This document shows, in pieces, positions 45,854-55,649 of a DNA stretch of 64,000 nt. Each line of letters starts with the position of its first letter. The first letter of the stretch is position 1. A model generated the notes under the pieces. That model saw only the letters and a list, made by a program, of their open reading frames with translations, was not told the origin of the DNA and did not search any database. Source of the stretch: Gammaproteobacteria bacterium (GTDB lineage: Bacteria; Pseudomonadota; Gammaproteobacteria; Pseudomonadales; Cellvibrionaceae); contig SEBV01000006.1 of NCBI GenBank assembly GCA_004172865.1, forward strand, positions 310,001 through 374,000, written 5' to 3'. Position numbers and translations under genes: made by a program.

Positions 45854-46366
45854 TCAAAATTTAGTTATCTGCGGGTTACCGTTTTGGATCGCATAATGCT
45901 TCACACTTAATGCACCGTTAATCAGTTCAAACGACAAAGAACGCGAACTGGTGCCGCCGACATCGGTTTGTGCAACCACTAGATTTTCGTGTTGCAACCA
46001 ATGCTGCGCAAACAAAACATTTTGTTTGCCAATGCCATAATTTGAAAGCGTGTCGCAGCCGCCAAACAATCCTAATTGATATTCAGCCAAAGCCGCGTAA
46101 CGTTGCATGGCGCTTTTCATCAGCGCCAATACAGTATTACCGTAACGCCCAGCTGCTTCATCATTAACGTCACTCGCGGTCTGATGCCCCGGCTGCGCAG
46201 GCAACAGGTAATGACATAAGCCGCCAATTTTGAGTGTAGGATGCCAAACGCTTAATGCCACGCAGGAACCCAAAATCGTGTAAAGGCTTTTGTATTCGTT
46301 ACCAAAATACCACTCGCCAGGGTGAATACTTAACCTGGCACCGGGTGGTGTCACTGCTGAAATCAT
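45854..46366 (-). CDS. cheD: CheD chemoreceptor glutamine deamidase
   Basis: 170 residues. The catalytic cysteine is C35 in LGSCVALSVW and the histidine H52 in LCHYLLPA, both conserved in CheD. It deamidates receptor glutamines and may take part in adaptation. It starts 15 bp after the cheR stop. The presence of CheR, CheB and CheD together shows a complete adaptation module. Confidence 0.93.
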   Translation of the reverse strand: MISAVTPPGARLSIHPGEWYFGNEYKSLYTILGSCVALSVWHPTLKIGGLCHYLLPAQPGHQTASDVNDEAAGRYGNTVLALMKSAMQRYAALAEYQLGLFGGCDTLSNYGIGKQNVLFAQHWLQHENLVVAQTDVGGTSSRSLSFELINGALSVKHYAIQNGNPQITKF

Positions 46367-46381
46367 ATTAATAAGGCTCGA

Positions 46382-47197
46382 TTAAACAAGCCGATAAATA
46401 GCCGGCTTGATGGGTGCGAAACGCTGCGTCACACCATGTAAACTTTCCGAATGCCCCACAAATAAAACACCATTAGGATTTAACATATTGGCAATGCGAT
46501 CCAATACTTTCGCTTTGGTGTCGTTCTCAAAATAAATAAGAACATTACGCAAAAAAACCAAATCAAATTTTCCAAGATCAGGAAAGCTTTGGTTCAAATT
46601 CAAGGTGAAAAAATTTACCTTATCTCGTAAATCCTGTGTAACTCTTACAAAACCATCCTGGGGGCCAATGCCTTTTCGACAAAAACGATGTAGATAATTT
46701 CTTGGAATATTCTGAATTCTGGCATTTGGGTAAATTGCCCTACGCGCCTGTTCAATAACAGTTTTGTTAACGTCTGAACATTCCAATTCCCATTCTGTCT
46801 GGCATTTATCTGCCAACAGCATGGCGATACTGTAGGGCTCTTCGCCAGTGGACGCCGCTGCGCTCCACACCCGTAATTTTTTTCCCGATTTAAAGTTGGG
46901 CAGAATTGACTGCTCTAAATAATCAAAATGCTTTTGTTCACGAAAAAAATAAGTTTCGTTGGTGGTAATCAATTCCATTGCAAGGTGAAGCTCCGCTTCA
47001 CCTTTTTTACCGACAATGAAATTATAATAATCCTCATAGGTAGTTAAGTCGCATTCACGTAACCGCTTCCATAAGCGATTTGTCAGTAACGCCTTTTTTT
47101 GCAAGGGTAAAAAAATACCGAGACGCTGAAGAATAAGTTGTTGAAATAAATAAAATTCCTGATCGCTTGGTAATTGATTAACCGATTCGACTGTCAT
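46382..47197 (-). CDS. cheR: CheR chemoreceptor methyltransferase
   Basis: 271 residues. The N-terminal helical domain (about 10-80) is followed by the SAM-binding domain with LRVWSAAASTGEEPYSIAM, the family's cofactor motif, and FDLVFLRNVLIYF. The substrate is glutamate in MCP methylation helices. No extra TPR domain is present. It starts 11 bp after the stop of the last MCP gene and has no pentapeptide tether partner on the receptors of this operon. Confidence 0.95.
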   Translation of the reverse strand: MTVESVNQLPSDQEFYLFQQLILQRLGIFLPLQKKALLTNRLWKRLRECDLTTYEDYYNFIVGKKGEAELHLAMELITTNETYFFREQKHFDYLEQSILPNFKSGKKLRVWSAAASTGEEPYSIAMLLADKCQTEWELECSDVNKTVIEQARRAIYPNARIQNIPRNYLHRFCRKGIGPQDGFVRVTQDLRDKVNFFTLNLNQSFPDLGKFDLVFLRNVLIYFENDTKAKVLDRIANMLNPNGVLFVGHSESLHGVTQRFAPIKPAIYRLV

Positions 47198-47208
47198 AAA
47201 TCACTACA

Positions 47209-48906
47209 TCACTCGAAACGAACAAAGTGTTTATCGCTATCATCTGCCGCGCGGGCGGCTGGTGATTTGTGCGATATAACTGTCTTTTTACTAGCCAAAG
47301 GTTCAACACGACGCGCTTTGGTAGGCTCAACAGATTGCGATCCAAATTTAGTATTTACTTTACCAGAGCGATCACCCGACAATTTAAAGTAAGTCATAGA
47401 TTCTTGTAATTTCACCGCCTGCGCACTCATTTCTTCCGCAGTAGAACTCAATTCTTCTGAAGCGGCGGCATTTTGCTGCAAGGTCTGGCTTACTTGGCTA
47501 ATCGCACTATTAATTTGCGTAACACCCGTAGTTTGCTCTGAAGATGCTGCGGCAATTTCCTGCACAAGATCTGCAGTTTTGCGAATGGACGGAACCATTT
47601 CCGCAAGCAAATTACCGGCAAGTTCTGCACGTTTTACACTGGTACCTGCAAGCTCACCGATTTCCTGCGCAGCAACCTGGCTACGCTCTGCAAGCTTACG
47701 AACTTCTGAAGCAACTACTGCGAAACCGCGACCATGTTCGCCAGCACGCCCCGCTTCAATTGCCGCGTTAAGTGCAAGTAAATTTGTTTGGTAGGCAATT
47801 TCATCAATAACGCTGATTCGCTCTGCAATTTTTTGCATGGCTTCAACCGTTGCGGATACTGCTTCGCCACCGTTGTTGGCATCGCGCGCTGATTTTTGCG
47901 CTATACCGTCAGTAATGCTGGCGTTTTGATTATTTTGCGCGATAGACGCCGACATCTCTTCCATTGAGGCAGAAGTTTGCTCAACACTCGCCGCTTGTAT
48001 TGATGCACCTTTAGCAAGTGATTGTGCCGTTGAATTAACTTGTTCAGACGCAGAGGAAAGTGCATCAGCAGAACTGCGAACGTCGGTAATGATATGCGCG
48101 AGCTGTTTACTCATATGTGCAACGGCAGCGAGCAGTGATGTTGTGTCGTTAGGTTTCAGGCGAATATCCAAATCCAGATCGCCCTGCGCCAACTGCGCAA
48201 CAATGTCAGATGTATAAGCGGGTTCAGCGCCCAACATTTTAAAGAGGTCAACAAATATAAATACCAACAAGCCGAGAATAACTGCGAAAGCGATAATTAA
48301 AATGGTGATGAATGTTTTTACAGAAGACGCATAAATTGCATTGATTTCTGAATCAGTTGCTTTAATTAACTCGCTAAATTCATTTGATAGTGCTTGCGAT
48401 GCCGCCAAAGTTTTTGCGCCTAATGCAGCAACTACGCCAGCTGCAAGTGCATCCACTTTTTTTCCTGTTTCTGGATCTTTAGGGTCAAAACTTTTTAAAG
48501 CAGTCGCATATTTTTCCTGCATCGCTATGTGTTCTTTCCGGAAGCCCTCTAGATCGCTAACATCTAACCCCATGGATTTTTTGCGCGCTATGGCTGACAG
48601 CAAACTTTCCTGAACTTTTTTCTCGGCTTCGCTAAAAGTTGCAAAATGCTTATCGAATAGCGCTTTGTCATTGCCCGCGATCATAATATTTTTCCATCCC
48701 TGCACTTGAATTCGCAGTTGCAGAGATGCGCGGTCCACATCAGACAATAAGTCAGACGTTCGCTGAATTTGCGTCAAACGCTCATCCACTTTCACGTTGT
48801 ACTTTTGCAGTTGAATAAAAGCAGATAGCCCGAGAACACCCAGACCTAACAAAATAGCGCTACTGAGTAAAATGATTTTAAATTTTAACGATAGTTTTTT
48901 GAACAT
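47209..48906 (-). CDS. Methyl-accepting chemotaxis protein, operon copy 4
   Basis: 565 residues. One membrane helix at about 10-30, a helical periplasmic domain (about 31-190, four-helix-bundle type, [23 protein letters not shown]), a second helix at about 195-218, then HAMP-like and signalling regions. The hairpin tip reads [31 protein letters not shown]. It has an extra basic C-terminal tail of about 50 residues not found in the other two. It is paralogous to 49007-50545 and 50584-52107, and their signalling halves are nearly the same at protein level. The ligand is unknown. Confidence 0.92.
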   Translation of the reverse strand: MFKKLSLKFKIILLSSAILLGLGVLGLSAFIQLQKYNVKVDERLTQIQRTSDLLSDVDRASLQLRIQVQGWKNIMIAGNDKALFDKHFATFSEAEKKVQESLLSAIARKKSMGLDVSDLEGFRKEHIAMQEKYATALKSFDPKDPETGKKVDALAAGVVAALGAKTLAASQALSNEFSELIKATDSEINAIYASSVKTFITILIIAFAVILGLLVFIFVDLFKMLGAEPAYTSDIVAQLAQGDLDLDIRLKPNDTTSLLAAVAHMSKQLAHIITDVRSSADALSSASEQVNSTAQSLAKGASIQAASVEQTSASMEEMSASIAQNNQNASITDGIAQKSARDANNGGEAVSATVEAMQKIAERISVIDEIAYQTNLLALNAAIEAGRAGEHGRGFAVVASEVRKLAERSQVAAQEIGELAGTSVKRAELAGNLLAEMVPSIRKTADLVQEIAAASSEQTTGVTQINSAISQVSQTLQQNAAASEELSSTAEEMSAQAVKLQESMTYFKLSGDRSGKVNTKFGSQSVEPTKARRVEPLASKKTVISHKSPAARAADDSDKHFVRFE

Positions 48907-49006
48907 AACAATTAACCTGTATTACTGAGTCTTATCCGACTAATTACGACACGACAAATATCGTCGTCTCCGTTAACAATGTTTTATGAATTGCGTCTGT
49001 AAATTT

Positions 49007-50545
49007 TTAAGCGCGAGCTAACTTAAAGTAGGTCATAGCTTCTTGCAGACGAATTGCCTGCCCGCTCATTTCTTCTGCAGTTGAACTCAATTCTTCGGAC
49101 GCCGCAGCGTTGTGCTGCATAGTTTGGCTGACTTGTGATATCGCAATATTAATTTGCGTTACACCTGTTGTTTGCTCACTGGAAGCCGCTGAAATTTCCT
49201 GAACGAGATCTGCAGTTTTGCGAATGGAAGGCACCATATCTTCCAACAAATTTCCTGCGACTTCAGCGCGCGAGACAGTTTCTTTTGCCAGCGTACCAAT
49301 CTCTTGTGCAGCTACCTGACTGCGTTCAGCCAGTTTGCGAACTTCAGAAGCTACCACCGCAAAACCACGGCCATGTTCACCAGCGCGCCCAGCTTCAATT
49401 GCCGCATTCAACGCAAGCAGATTAGTTTGGTAGGCAATGTCATCAATCACACCAATACGATCAGCAATTTTTTGCATGGCATCTACGGTGCCTGCAACAG
49501 CTTTACCGCCCGAAGAAGCATCGAGTGCTGCCTTTTGGGCCATGCCGTCGGTGATACTCGCGTTCTGATTATTTTGCGCAATAGATGCTGCCATTTCTTC
49601 CATAGATGCCGATGTCTCTTCAACGCTCGCTGCTTGCTGCGATGCGCCTTGCGCTAAAGATTGCGCAGTAGCATTCACTTCTTCTGATGCCGAAGAGAGC
49701 GCATCAGCTGAGCTGCTGACTTCAGAAATAATCTGTGCTAGTTGATCGCGCATGCGTGCAACACTGAACAACAGCGATTTGGTATCACCGGGATTAAGTG
49801 CGATAGCAATCGCCAAATTTCCGCTAGCCACTTGCGTCACCACTTCAGCAGTATATGCAGGCTCGCCGCCTAATAATTTAAATAAATCGCGGAAAATAAG
49901 AGCCATAATTCCAATAATAAATAATGAGGCTATCACGCTAATTGATATTAATTTTTTCAAGGAGTCGTTGTAGAGCGCATTGGTCTGAATATTTGATTCA
50001 CTCAAGTACTGTTCAAAACTCGTACTCATATTTGCAGCAAGTTCTGCAATCTGACGCGTTGCCTCGCGATCCATTCCCGCAACTAACTTATCAACTTTTT
50101 TGCCCGATTCAGGGTCTGTCGATTTAAAGCTGACTAGAGCTTCACGGTAATTTTTCCCAAGGCTTAAGTGTTCTTTTTGAAAAGCTTCTATTTCTTTCGT
50201 TGATTGCCCAATAGTTTTTTGGAGCGACATAGCTTTCAGAAGATGTTGTTGTACCGTCGTTTCTTCTTCGGTGAAACCTTTGATGTGTTTATCCAGCTTT
50301 TCGTCGTCATTGCCCCGAATTAAAATATTTTTCCATTCCTGCACTTGCGATTTAAACGCGACTGAAGACTTACCTATTTCAGAAGCCAACTCCGAACGCA
50401 ATTGAGTTCGCTTTGCATCTTCATTGATGATGCTGTTGTATTGGTGAATTTGTACGTAGGCGATAAAACCTAGAAAAAATAGACCCAAGGCAACAAGACC
50501 ACTCAACAAAAGAATTTTCGATTTCAAGCTGAGATTACTTAACAT
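49007..50545 (-). CDS. Methyl-accepting chemotaxis protein, operon copy 3
   Basis: 512 residues with the same plan as copy 4: helix at about 10-30, four-helix periplasmic bundle (about 31-190, with [29 protein letters not shown]), second helix at about 195-217, HAMP, and the cytoplasmic methylation and signalling hairpin with [31 protein letters not shown]. It ends shortly after the last methylation helix ([10 protein letters not shown]) and lacks a CheR-binding pentapeptide. The periplasmic domains of copies 3 and 4 are recognisably similar (GND-x5-DKH in both), so they arose by duplication. Confidence 0.92.
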   Translation of the reverse strand: MLSNLSLKSKILLLSGLVALGLFFLGFIAYVQIHQYNSIINEDAKRTQLRSELASEIGKSSVAFKSQVQEWKNILIRGNDDEKLDKHIKGFTEEETTVQQHLLKAMSLQKTIGQSTKEIEAFQKEHLSLGKNYREALVSFKSTDPESGKKVDKLVAGMDREATRQIAELAANMSTSFEQYLSESNIQTNALYNDSLKKLISISVIASLFIIGIMALIFRDLFKLLGGEPAYTAEVVTQVASGNLAIAIALNPGDTKSLLFSVARMRDQLAQIISEVSSSADALSSASEEVNATAQSLAQGASQQAASVEETSASMEEMAASIAQNNQNASITDGMAQKAALDASSGGKAVAGTVDAMQKIADRIGVIDDIAYQTNLLALNAAIEAGRAGEHGRGFAVVASEVRKLAERSQVAAQEIGTLAKETVSRAEVAGNLLEDMVPSIRKTADLVQEISAASSEQTTGVTQINIAISQVSQTMQHNAAASEELSSTAEEMSGQAIRLQEAMTYFKLARA

Positions 50546-50583
50546 ATATAGCCATCCTAAATTTTGCTCGCATCAATAAAGGC

Positions 50584-52107
50584 CTAGTGGCCTCGACCGT
50601 TCGATAAAGCATCACCAGAAAGTTTGAAAAACGTCATGGCTTCTTGCAGACGAATCGCTTGCCCACTCATCTCTTCAGCGGTTGAACTTAATTCTTCAGA
50701 CGCTGCCGCGTTATGCTGCATGGTTTGGCTTACTTGTGAGATGGCAGTATTAATTTGTGTGACGCCGGTAGTTTGTTCGCTGGAAGCTGCGGAAATTTCC
50801 TGAACAAGATCTGCCGTTTTGCGAATGGAAGGAACCATATCTTCCAACAATTTCCCCGCAGATTCAGCACGAGTAACAGTTTCTTTTGCCAAAGCACCAA
50901 TTTCTTGTGCGGCAACCTGACTGCGTTCAGCAAGCTTGCGAACCTCAGAAGCTACTACCGCAAAACCGCGACCGTGTTCTCCAGCGCGCCCTGCTTCAAT
51001 CGCCGCGTTTAATGCGAGTAAATTAGTTTGGTAAGCGATGTCATCAATAACACCGATACGATCAGCAATTTTTTGCATGGCGTTTACAGTTCCTGAAACT
51101 GCCTGGCCGCCAGTTGCAGCGTCGCGCGCTGCCTTCTGAGCCATGCCATCAGTAATGCTCGCGTTTTGATTATTTTGTGCAATGGACGCCGCCATTTCTT
51201 CCATTGAAGCGGAAGTTTCTTCAACGCTTGCGGCTTGTTCAGATGCACCTTGTGCTAATGATTGTGCGGTTGCATTTACTTCTTCAGATGCAGAGGCAAG
51301 CGCATCCGCTGAGCTATTTACATCGCGAATAATACCAGCGAGTTTAATCACCATATTATTAACAGCCGAAAGCATGCTGGTGTTGTCGCCGGGTTTAATA
51401 ATGATTCGCGTACTCAAGTCACCTGCAGCAACTTTGTTTAAAATATCTGAAGCGTATGCAGGTTCACCGCCTAATTGCAGCAATAAATTTCGAGTAATAA
51501 GAAATCCTATAACAGCGATGGTAAGTAGCGTTATAGAAGCAATAATAATTGACATGGTGGTAGCGCTACTTTTCGCAGCTACCGCCGCTTCTGAACCTTG
51601 TTCTCCCAACTCAATATTGTAGGCAAGATGTTCACCCGAGGTATTTAGTGCTAAGGTAATATCGTCCAAAACGTCTTCACGTAATTTTTTTGCATCTTCA
51701 ATTTGATTTGCTCGCGAAGCGGTTAATACTGCTGGTAGAGCCTCGGCATATACTTTGTAGGCAGCATACTCTTTATCGAAAAAATCTTTGTCTTTATCAT
51801 TATCTATAGTAGTTAGATATGATTTAAAGGCCGCTTCAGTTTCACTAAAAGTTTTCTTTATATTTTCTTCAATAATTATTTTGTCATTGGCAACTGTTTT
51901 TTCCATGTGCCGAAAAGTATCGAGTCGAAGTGAAAAAATATTTTTGCGTATAGTTGATAGAGCAATAATTGAAGGGACAGTATTTTCATTTGCAAAGTTT
52001 GCACTCTCGTAAACTTGCTTTATTTGGTATTGGGCCACGCCGCCCATAACCACAATGCCGAGCAATGCGGATACCACCAACAGAATCATTTTTTGTGCAA
52101 TAGTCAC
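50584..52107 (-). CDS. Methyl-accepting chemotaxis protein, operon copy 2
   Basis: 507 residues. Membrane helix at about 8-28, periplasmic four-helix bundle (about 30-185) with the MCP 4HB-type pattern [25 protein letters not shown], second helix at about 186-208, HAMP and signalling domain. The periplasmic half is unlike those of copies 3 and 4, while the cytoplasmic half is nearly the same, so ligand range was probably diversified after duplication. It starts 45 bp after the cheW stop. Confidence 0.92.
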   Translation of the reverse strand: MTIAQKMILLVVSALLGIVVMGGVAQYQIKQVYESANFANENTVPSIIALSTIRKNIFSLRLDTFRHMEKTVANDKIIIEENIKKTFSETEAAFKSYLTTIDNDKDKDFFDKEYAAYKVYAEALPAVLTASRANQIEDAKKLREDVLDDITLALNTSGEHLAYNIELGEQGSEAAVAAKSSATTMSIIIASITLLTIAVIGFLITRNLLLQLGGEPAYASDILNKVAAGDLSTRIIIKPGDNTSMLSAVNNMVIKLAGIIRDVNSSADALASASEEVNATAQSLAQGASEQAASVEETSASMEEMAASIAQNNQNASITDGMAQKAARDAATGGQAVSGTVNAMQKIADRIGVIDDIAYQTNLLALNAAIEAGRAGEHGRGFAVVASEVRKLAERSQVAAQEIGALAKETVTRAESAGKLLEDMVPSIRKTADLVQEISAASSEQTTGVTQINTAISQVSQTMQHNAAASEELSSTAEEMSGQAIRLQEAMTFFKLSGDALSNGRGH

Positions 52108-52152
52108 TTGTGTATCTCCAGATAATCCAAAATTTATTACTGATTAAGCAAA

Positions 52153-52662
52153 CTACTGCAGTTCTGCTTCAACTAAATGTGCAAGTTCGCGAATTGACAA
52201 GGCGTTATTTGCATCGAGTAGAACCACAAATTCTTCACCTTGCTTGGCGATCCCCTGAATAAATTCAGCGCGAATATTTGCTCCGAACGACGGTGCGTCT
52301 TCAATATTTTCATCATCCATTTCGATAACTTCGCTCACCGCATCGGCCAGCAAACCCAGTACATGGTGTTGATCATTATTCGCAAGCTCTACCACAATGA
52401 TGCAGGTGCGGCGCTGTACTTCTATCGGCTTGCGCCCAAGCCTTACCGCCAAGTCAATTACCGGTACCACTTCACCGCGCAAATTAATTACCCCACGCAA
52501 AAAATTCGGCATGAGCGGAACTTGGGTAATGCCCGCGTATTCAATAATTTCTCGCGTTTGCGAAAGTTCAAGACCGTAATTTTCATTGCCGATGCGAAAC
52601 GTGAGAAATTGCTTTGATACAATATTTTTCACATTTTTCTTTTGTTTGTTGAGGGTATTCAT
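52153..52662 (-). CDS. cheW: CheW coupling protein
   Basis: 169 residues, a single CheW domain: FLTFRIGNENYGLELSQTREII, then FLRGVINLRGEVVPVIDLAVRLG and LGLLADAVSEVIEMDDENIE. It bridges CheA and the receptors in the array. It begins 3 bp after the cheA stop codon, so translation is probably coupled. Confidence 0.95.
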   Translation of the reverse strand: MNTLNKQKKNVKNIVSKQFLTFRIGNENYGLELSQTREIIEYAGITQVPLMPNFLRGVINLRGEVVPVIDLAVRLGRKPIEVQRRTCIIVVELANNDQHHVLGLLADAVSEVIEMDDENIEDAPSFGANIRAEFIQGIAKQGEEFVVLLDANNALSIRELAHLVEAELQ

Positions 52663-52665
52663 AAA

Positions 52666-54855
52666 TTACTCCTGAGCGCCCGATACGCCCGATACAAGAG
52701 CACCGTTGCGAGAATGCTCTTTATCAATAGCGAAACCAATAAGTTGTTGTACATCTAAAATTAACGCGACCGCGCCGGTGCCCAGCAAGCTTGATCCGCC
52801 GATACCTTTAAGCGCCTGAAAAATTGGGCCCATAGGTTTTACAACGGTTTGAATTTCACCGTGCAACACATCTACAACAATGCCAGCGCGCTTATCACCA
52901 AATTGCACCACCACTAATTTTTCGCGGGAATTTTCCAGCTCTTCCAACGCAAATAATTTTTGCAAACGAATGTAGGGAATTTGTTCGCCACGTAAATTAA
53001 CGCAGCTTTGACCTTGAACATGAGGCAAGGAACCTAAGTCGACACACTCAAGAATTGTATTTTGCGGAACAATAAAATCAATATTGCCTGCGCCCACGTG
53101 GAAGCCATCAATAATGGCGAGCGTGAGCGGAAGCCGAATAGTGAATTGCGTACCCACTCCAACTTCGCTATCAATTTCAATAGAACCTTGCAGCTCGGAA
53201 ATATTGCGTTTAACCACATCCATACCTACGCCACGCCCGGATAAATTCGTGACATGTTCAGCAGTAGATAACCCCGGATGAAAAATTAATTGATAAAGTT
53301 CGTGGCGACTGAGATGGGCACCCTCTTCAATAACACCATTAGTCACTGCTTTTTTGCGAATGCGTTCTAAATCTAAACCACCACCATCATCACTAATATC
53401 GATCACAATACTGCCAGCGTCATGGCGAGCTTTTAGTGAAATAGTGCCCGCGCTGGCCTTATCGCGCGATTGACGCACCGCAACGGATTCAATGCCGTGA
53501 TCCATAGCATTGCGTACAATGTGCATTAGTGGATCATTTAATTTTTCCACCATGGATCTATCCAGCTCGGTGTCCGCGCCTTCAATATCCAATTCAATTT
53601 CTTTGCCTAGTTCTTTTGCGGTATCGCGCACTACGCGTTTAAACTTTTGAAAAGTTTCTGCCATAGGAACCATGCGCAATGTAAGTGCTGCATCGCGAAT
53701 TTGTTCGGTAAAATTTCCCATTGAAGTGATAGCTTCGATTAAATTGGTATTACCCATTTTCGATGCTAATAAATCTACACGCTGGCGATTTACCACAAGC
53801 TCGCCAATCAAATTAATTAATTTATCCAGGCGATCTGCTTCTACGCGAATAAAACGATTCTCTGGCGCAGTGCGACGCTCCTGATTTTTTTTCTGTTTAT
53901 CCAAAGCAGCCGTTACTAACTCCGGCGCAACATCCTGCTCTTTAATAAAGATTTGGCCGAGCAAAGGCACGGCTTCATGAGCAACTGCTTGCGCTTTTTG
54001 GGTTGCCAGCGCTGCGGTTAATTCATCAAAGGTAATAACGTGGCTTTTTACTAAAATTTCACCGAGACGATTAGTGTCTTCAGGTAGTGATTTAATTAAA
54101 TCTATGTACGCGCTGATATTACTGCGCGGTGGAATAATATGAATTTCAGAATCATCGCGCACAAACATAAACGCGTTTTCAATATCAGCTTGCACGGCAT
54201 CGCTTAGAAAACTAATTTCAAAACCTAAATACAATTGTTCAGGATCAAAATCAGCTGCATCGGGAATGTGATCGGTAATAGTGGCAATATGGGTGATAGT
54301 TCCCATGGTGCCTAGAAAGCGAATAATGGATAGCGGGTCCATACCGTTGCGCAATAAATCTGGGCCAAGGCGCACAGAAATATGCCAGAGGTCGCGCTCA
54401 CTTTTCAGATTATCGCTAGCCGATACCGGCGCACTTGCGCGAGTTGCTACTTTTGGCTTTTCTGATTCGCCCAACCAGGGTGATAGCGAATCAATTAATG
54501 CTTCGCCTTTTGCGATGCATTCGGCATCTGCTTCTGAATTGTGTACGGCGTTATCCACAAGGTGCGCGATATGATCACGACAAGGTAAAAGTATGCTGAG
54601 CAAATCGCCGCTCATTTCAATTTTTCCGTCGCGCGCTAAATCGAGAACATTTTCTACTTTGTGCGTGAACGCAACTATATCGTCGAGCCCGAATAACCCT
54701 GCTGAACCTTTAATAGTATGTGCTGCACGAAAAACTTCGTTAATAATATCGTGCGTTTTCTCACCTTCATCCATACGCAGCAATGCTGATTCCATGGAAA
54801 CTAATAACTCGTCCGCCTCGGCAAAAAATGTTTGCAGTGCGCTATCAATATTCAT
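52666..54855 (-). CDS. cheA: CheA histidine kinase with tandem MshEN-like motif
   Basis: 729 residues. The Hpt domain (1-105) has the phospho-accepting H46 in AAHTIKGSAG. An unusual region (about 155-245, WHISVRLGPDLLRNGMDPLSII) takes the place of P2. Residues 263-286 and 298-321 are two repeats of the pattern (R/L)LG-x-I-x-(V/I), then IT/VA, then L-x-AAL-x2-Q, like the MshEN/GspE-N motif. P3 dimerisation follows at about 340-400. The kinase domain has DPLMHIVRNAMDHGIE, ISDDGGGLDLERI and GRGVGMDVVKRNI. A CheW-like domain ends it (about 590-715). It phosphorylates CheY, CheB and probably the REC-EAL protein. Confidence 0.95.
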   Translation of the reverse strand: MNIDSALQTFFAEADELLVSMESALLRMDEGEKTHDIINEVFRAAHTIKGSAGLFGLDDIVAFTHKVENVLDLARDGKIEMSGDLLSILLPCRDHIAHLVDNAVHNSEADAECIAKGEALIDSLSPWLGESEKPKVATRASAPVSASDNLKSERDLWHISVRLGPDLLRNGMDPLSIIRFLGTMGTITHIATITDHIPDAADFDPEQLYLGFEISFLSDAVQADIENAFMFVRDDSEIHIIPPRSNISAYIDLIKSLPEDTNRLGEILVKSHVITFDELTAALATQKAQAVAHEAVPLLGQIFIKEQDVAPELVTAALDKQKKNQERRTAPENRFIRVEADRLDKLINLIGELVVNRQRVDLLASKMGNTNLIEAITSMGNFTEQIRDAALTLRMVPMAETFQKFKRVVRDTAKELGKEIELDIEGADTELDRSMVEKLNDPLMHIVRNAMDHGIESVAVRQSRDKASAGTISLKARHDAGSIVIDISDDGGGLDLERIRKKAVTNGVIEEGAHLSRHELYQLIFHPGLSTAEHVTNLSGRGVGMDVVKRNISELQGSIEIDSEVGVGTQFTIRLPLTLAIIDGFHVGAGNIDFIVPQNTILECVDLGSLPHVQGQSCVNLRGEQIPYIRLQKLFALEELENSREKLVVVQFGDKRAGIVVDVLHGEIQTVVKPMGPIFQALKGIGGSSLLGTGAVALILDVQQLIGFAIDKEHSRNGALVSGVSGAQE

Positions 54856-54856
54856 G

Positions 54857-55162
54857 TTAATTTTCCAGGGCGAATAAGGAAGTTACATCCAGATTTTTAA
54901 AAATAGAGTCAACATGCTCATTACTTTTTGACACGCTTAATTTTTTACTAGAACCACCCAATAGCTTTTGCAAAAACAATAACAACTGGAGTCCGGCAGT
55001 ATCTATTTCGCTAACATTTGCCAAATTTAAGGATACAGATGGCGAGAAATTTTCGTGGCCTTCGAGCAACGACTGTTTCGCCTGAGCGACGGTGTAAATC
55101 GTTAGTTCACCTTCTAAACTGAGTACAGTTCCGGATTTGTTGTCTTTGCGAGTTACCTTCAT
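54857..55162 (-). CDS. STAS domain protein (anti-anti-sigma-factor-like)
   Basis: 101 residues: LEGELTIYTVAQAKQSLLEGHENFSPSVSLNLANVSEIDTAGLQLLLFLQKLL is a complete STAS domain, and the conserved serine/threonine at the phosphorylation position is present as T in EIDTAGLQ. It lies between cheY and cheA, ending 1 bp before the cheA ATG, as in several alternative chemosensory operons. It may sense a nucleotide or couple CheA to another partner; its role in such clusters is not well defined. Confidence 0.85.
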   Translation of the reverse strand: MKVTRKDNKSGTVLSLEGELTIYTVAQAKQSLLEGHENFSPSVSLNLANVSEIDTAGLQLLLFLQKLLGGSSKKLSVSKSNEHVDSIFKNLDVTSLFALEN

Positions 55163-55274
55163 AAACCAGAAATCCTCTCCATACTTGCAGCGTAAGGATG
55201 TGCAATAATTCGATGCGGCTAAACCAATAAAAATAAAGCTTCTAAATAAAATTTCGATTCAGATATTCGATCAC

Positions 55275-55640
55275 TTAAATCAACATAGAAACAGTTTGCA
55301 GTAACTGCTCGGGCCGGAATGGTTTTACAATCCACGCTTTTGCGCCTGCTGCTTTACCTTCCTGCTTTTTACTATCCGCACCTTCAGTGGTGAGCATGAT
55401 TACAGGAGTAAATTTGTAATTTGCTTTCTGCTTCATTTCTTTCACAAAAGTGATGCCATCCATATTCGGCATATTTACATCGGAGATCACCAGATTTACT
55501 TTTTGCTGACCATCCAACTTCACTAGCGCATCTTTACCATCACAAGCTTCGACTACGGTATAACCGGCACCGCGCAAAGAAATACTAACGACTTGCCTAA
55601 CGCTGGCAGAATCATCCACAACTAAAATAACTTTGGACAT
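55275..55640 (-). CDS. cheY: CheY-like response regulator
   Basis: 121 residues, a single receiver domain. D9-D10 bind Mg2+, D54 in VISDVNMPNMDG is phosphorylated, T83-equivalent is in MLTTEGAD, and K106-equivalent in WIVKPFRPEQL. It is the direct output of CheA. It starts 9 bp after the MCP stop. Whether it acts on a flagellar motor, pili or another target is not shown. Confidence 0.93.
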   Translation of the reverse strand: MSKVILVVDDSASVRQVVSISLRGAGYTVVEACDGKDALVKLDGQQKVNLVISDVNMPNMDGITFVKEMKQKANYKFTPVIMLTTEGADSKKQEGKAAGAKAWIVKPFRPEQLLQTVSMLI

Positions 55641-55649
55641 GCCTTACTC

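Noticed and set aside
54551-54559. Perfect DnaA box TTATCCACA
   Set aside because: Single copy inside the cheA coding sequence, so probably chance.
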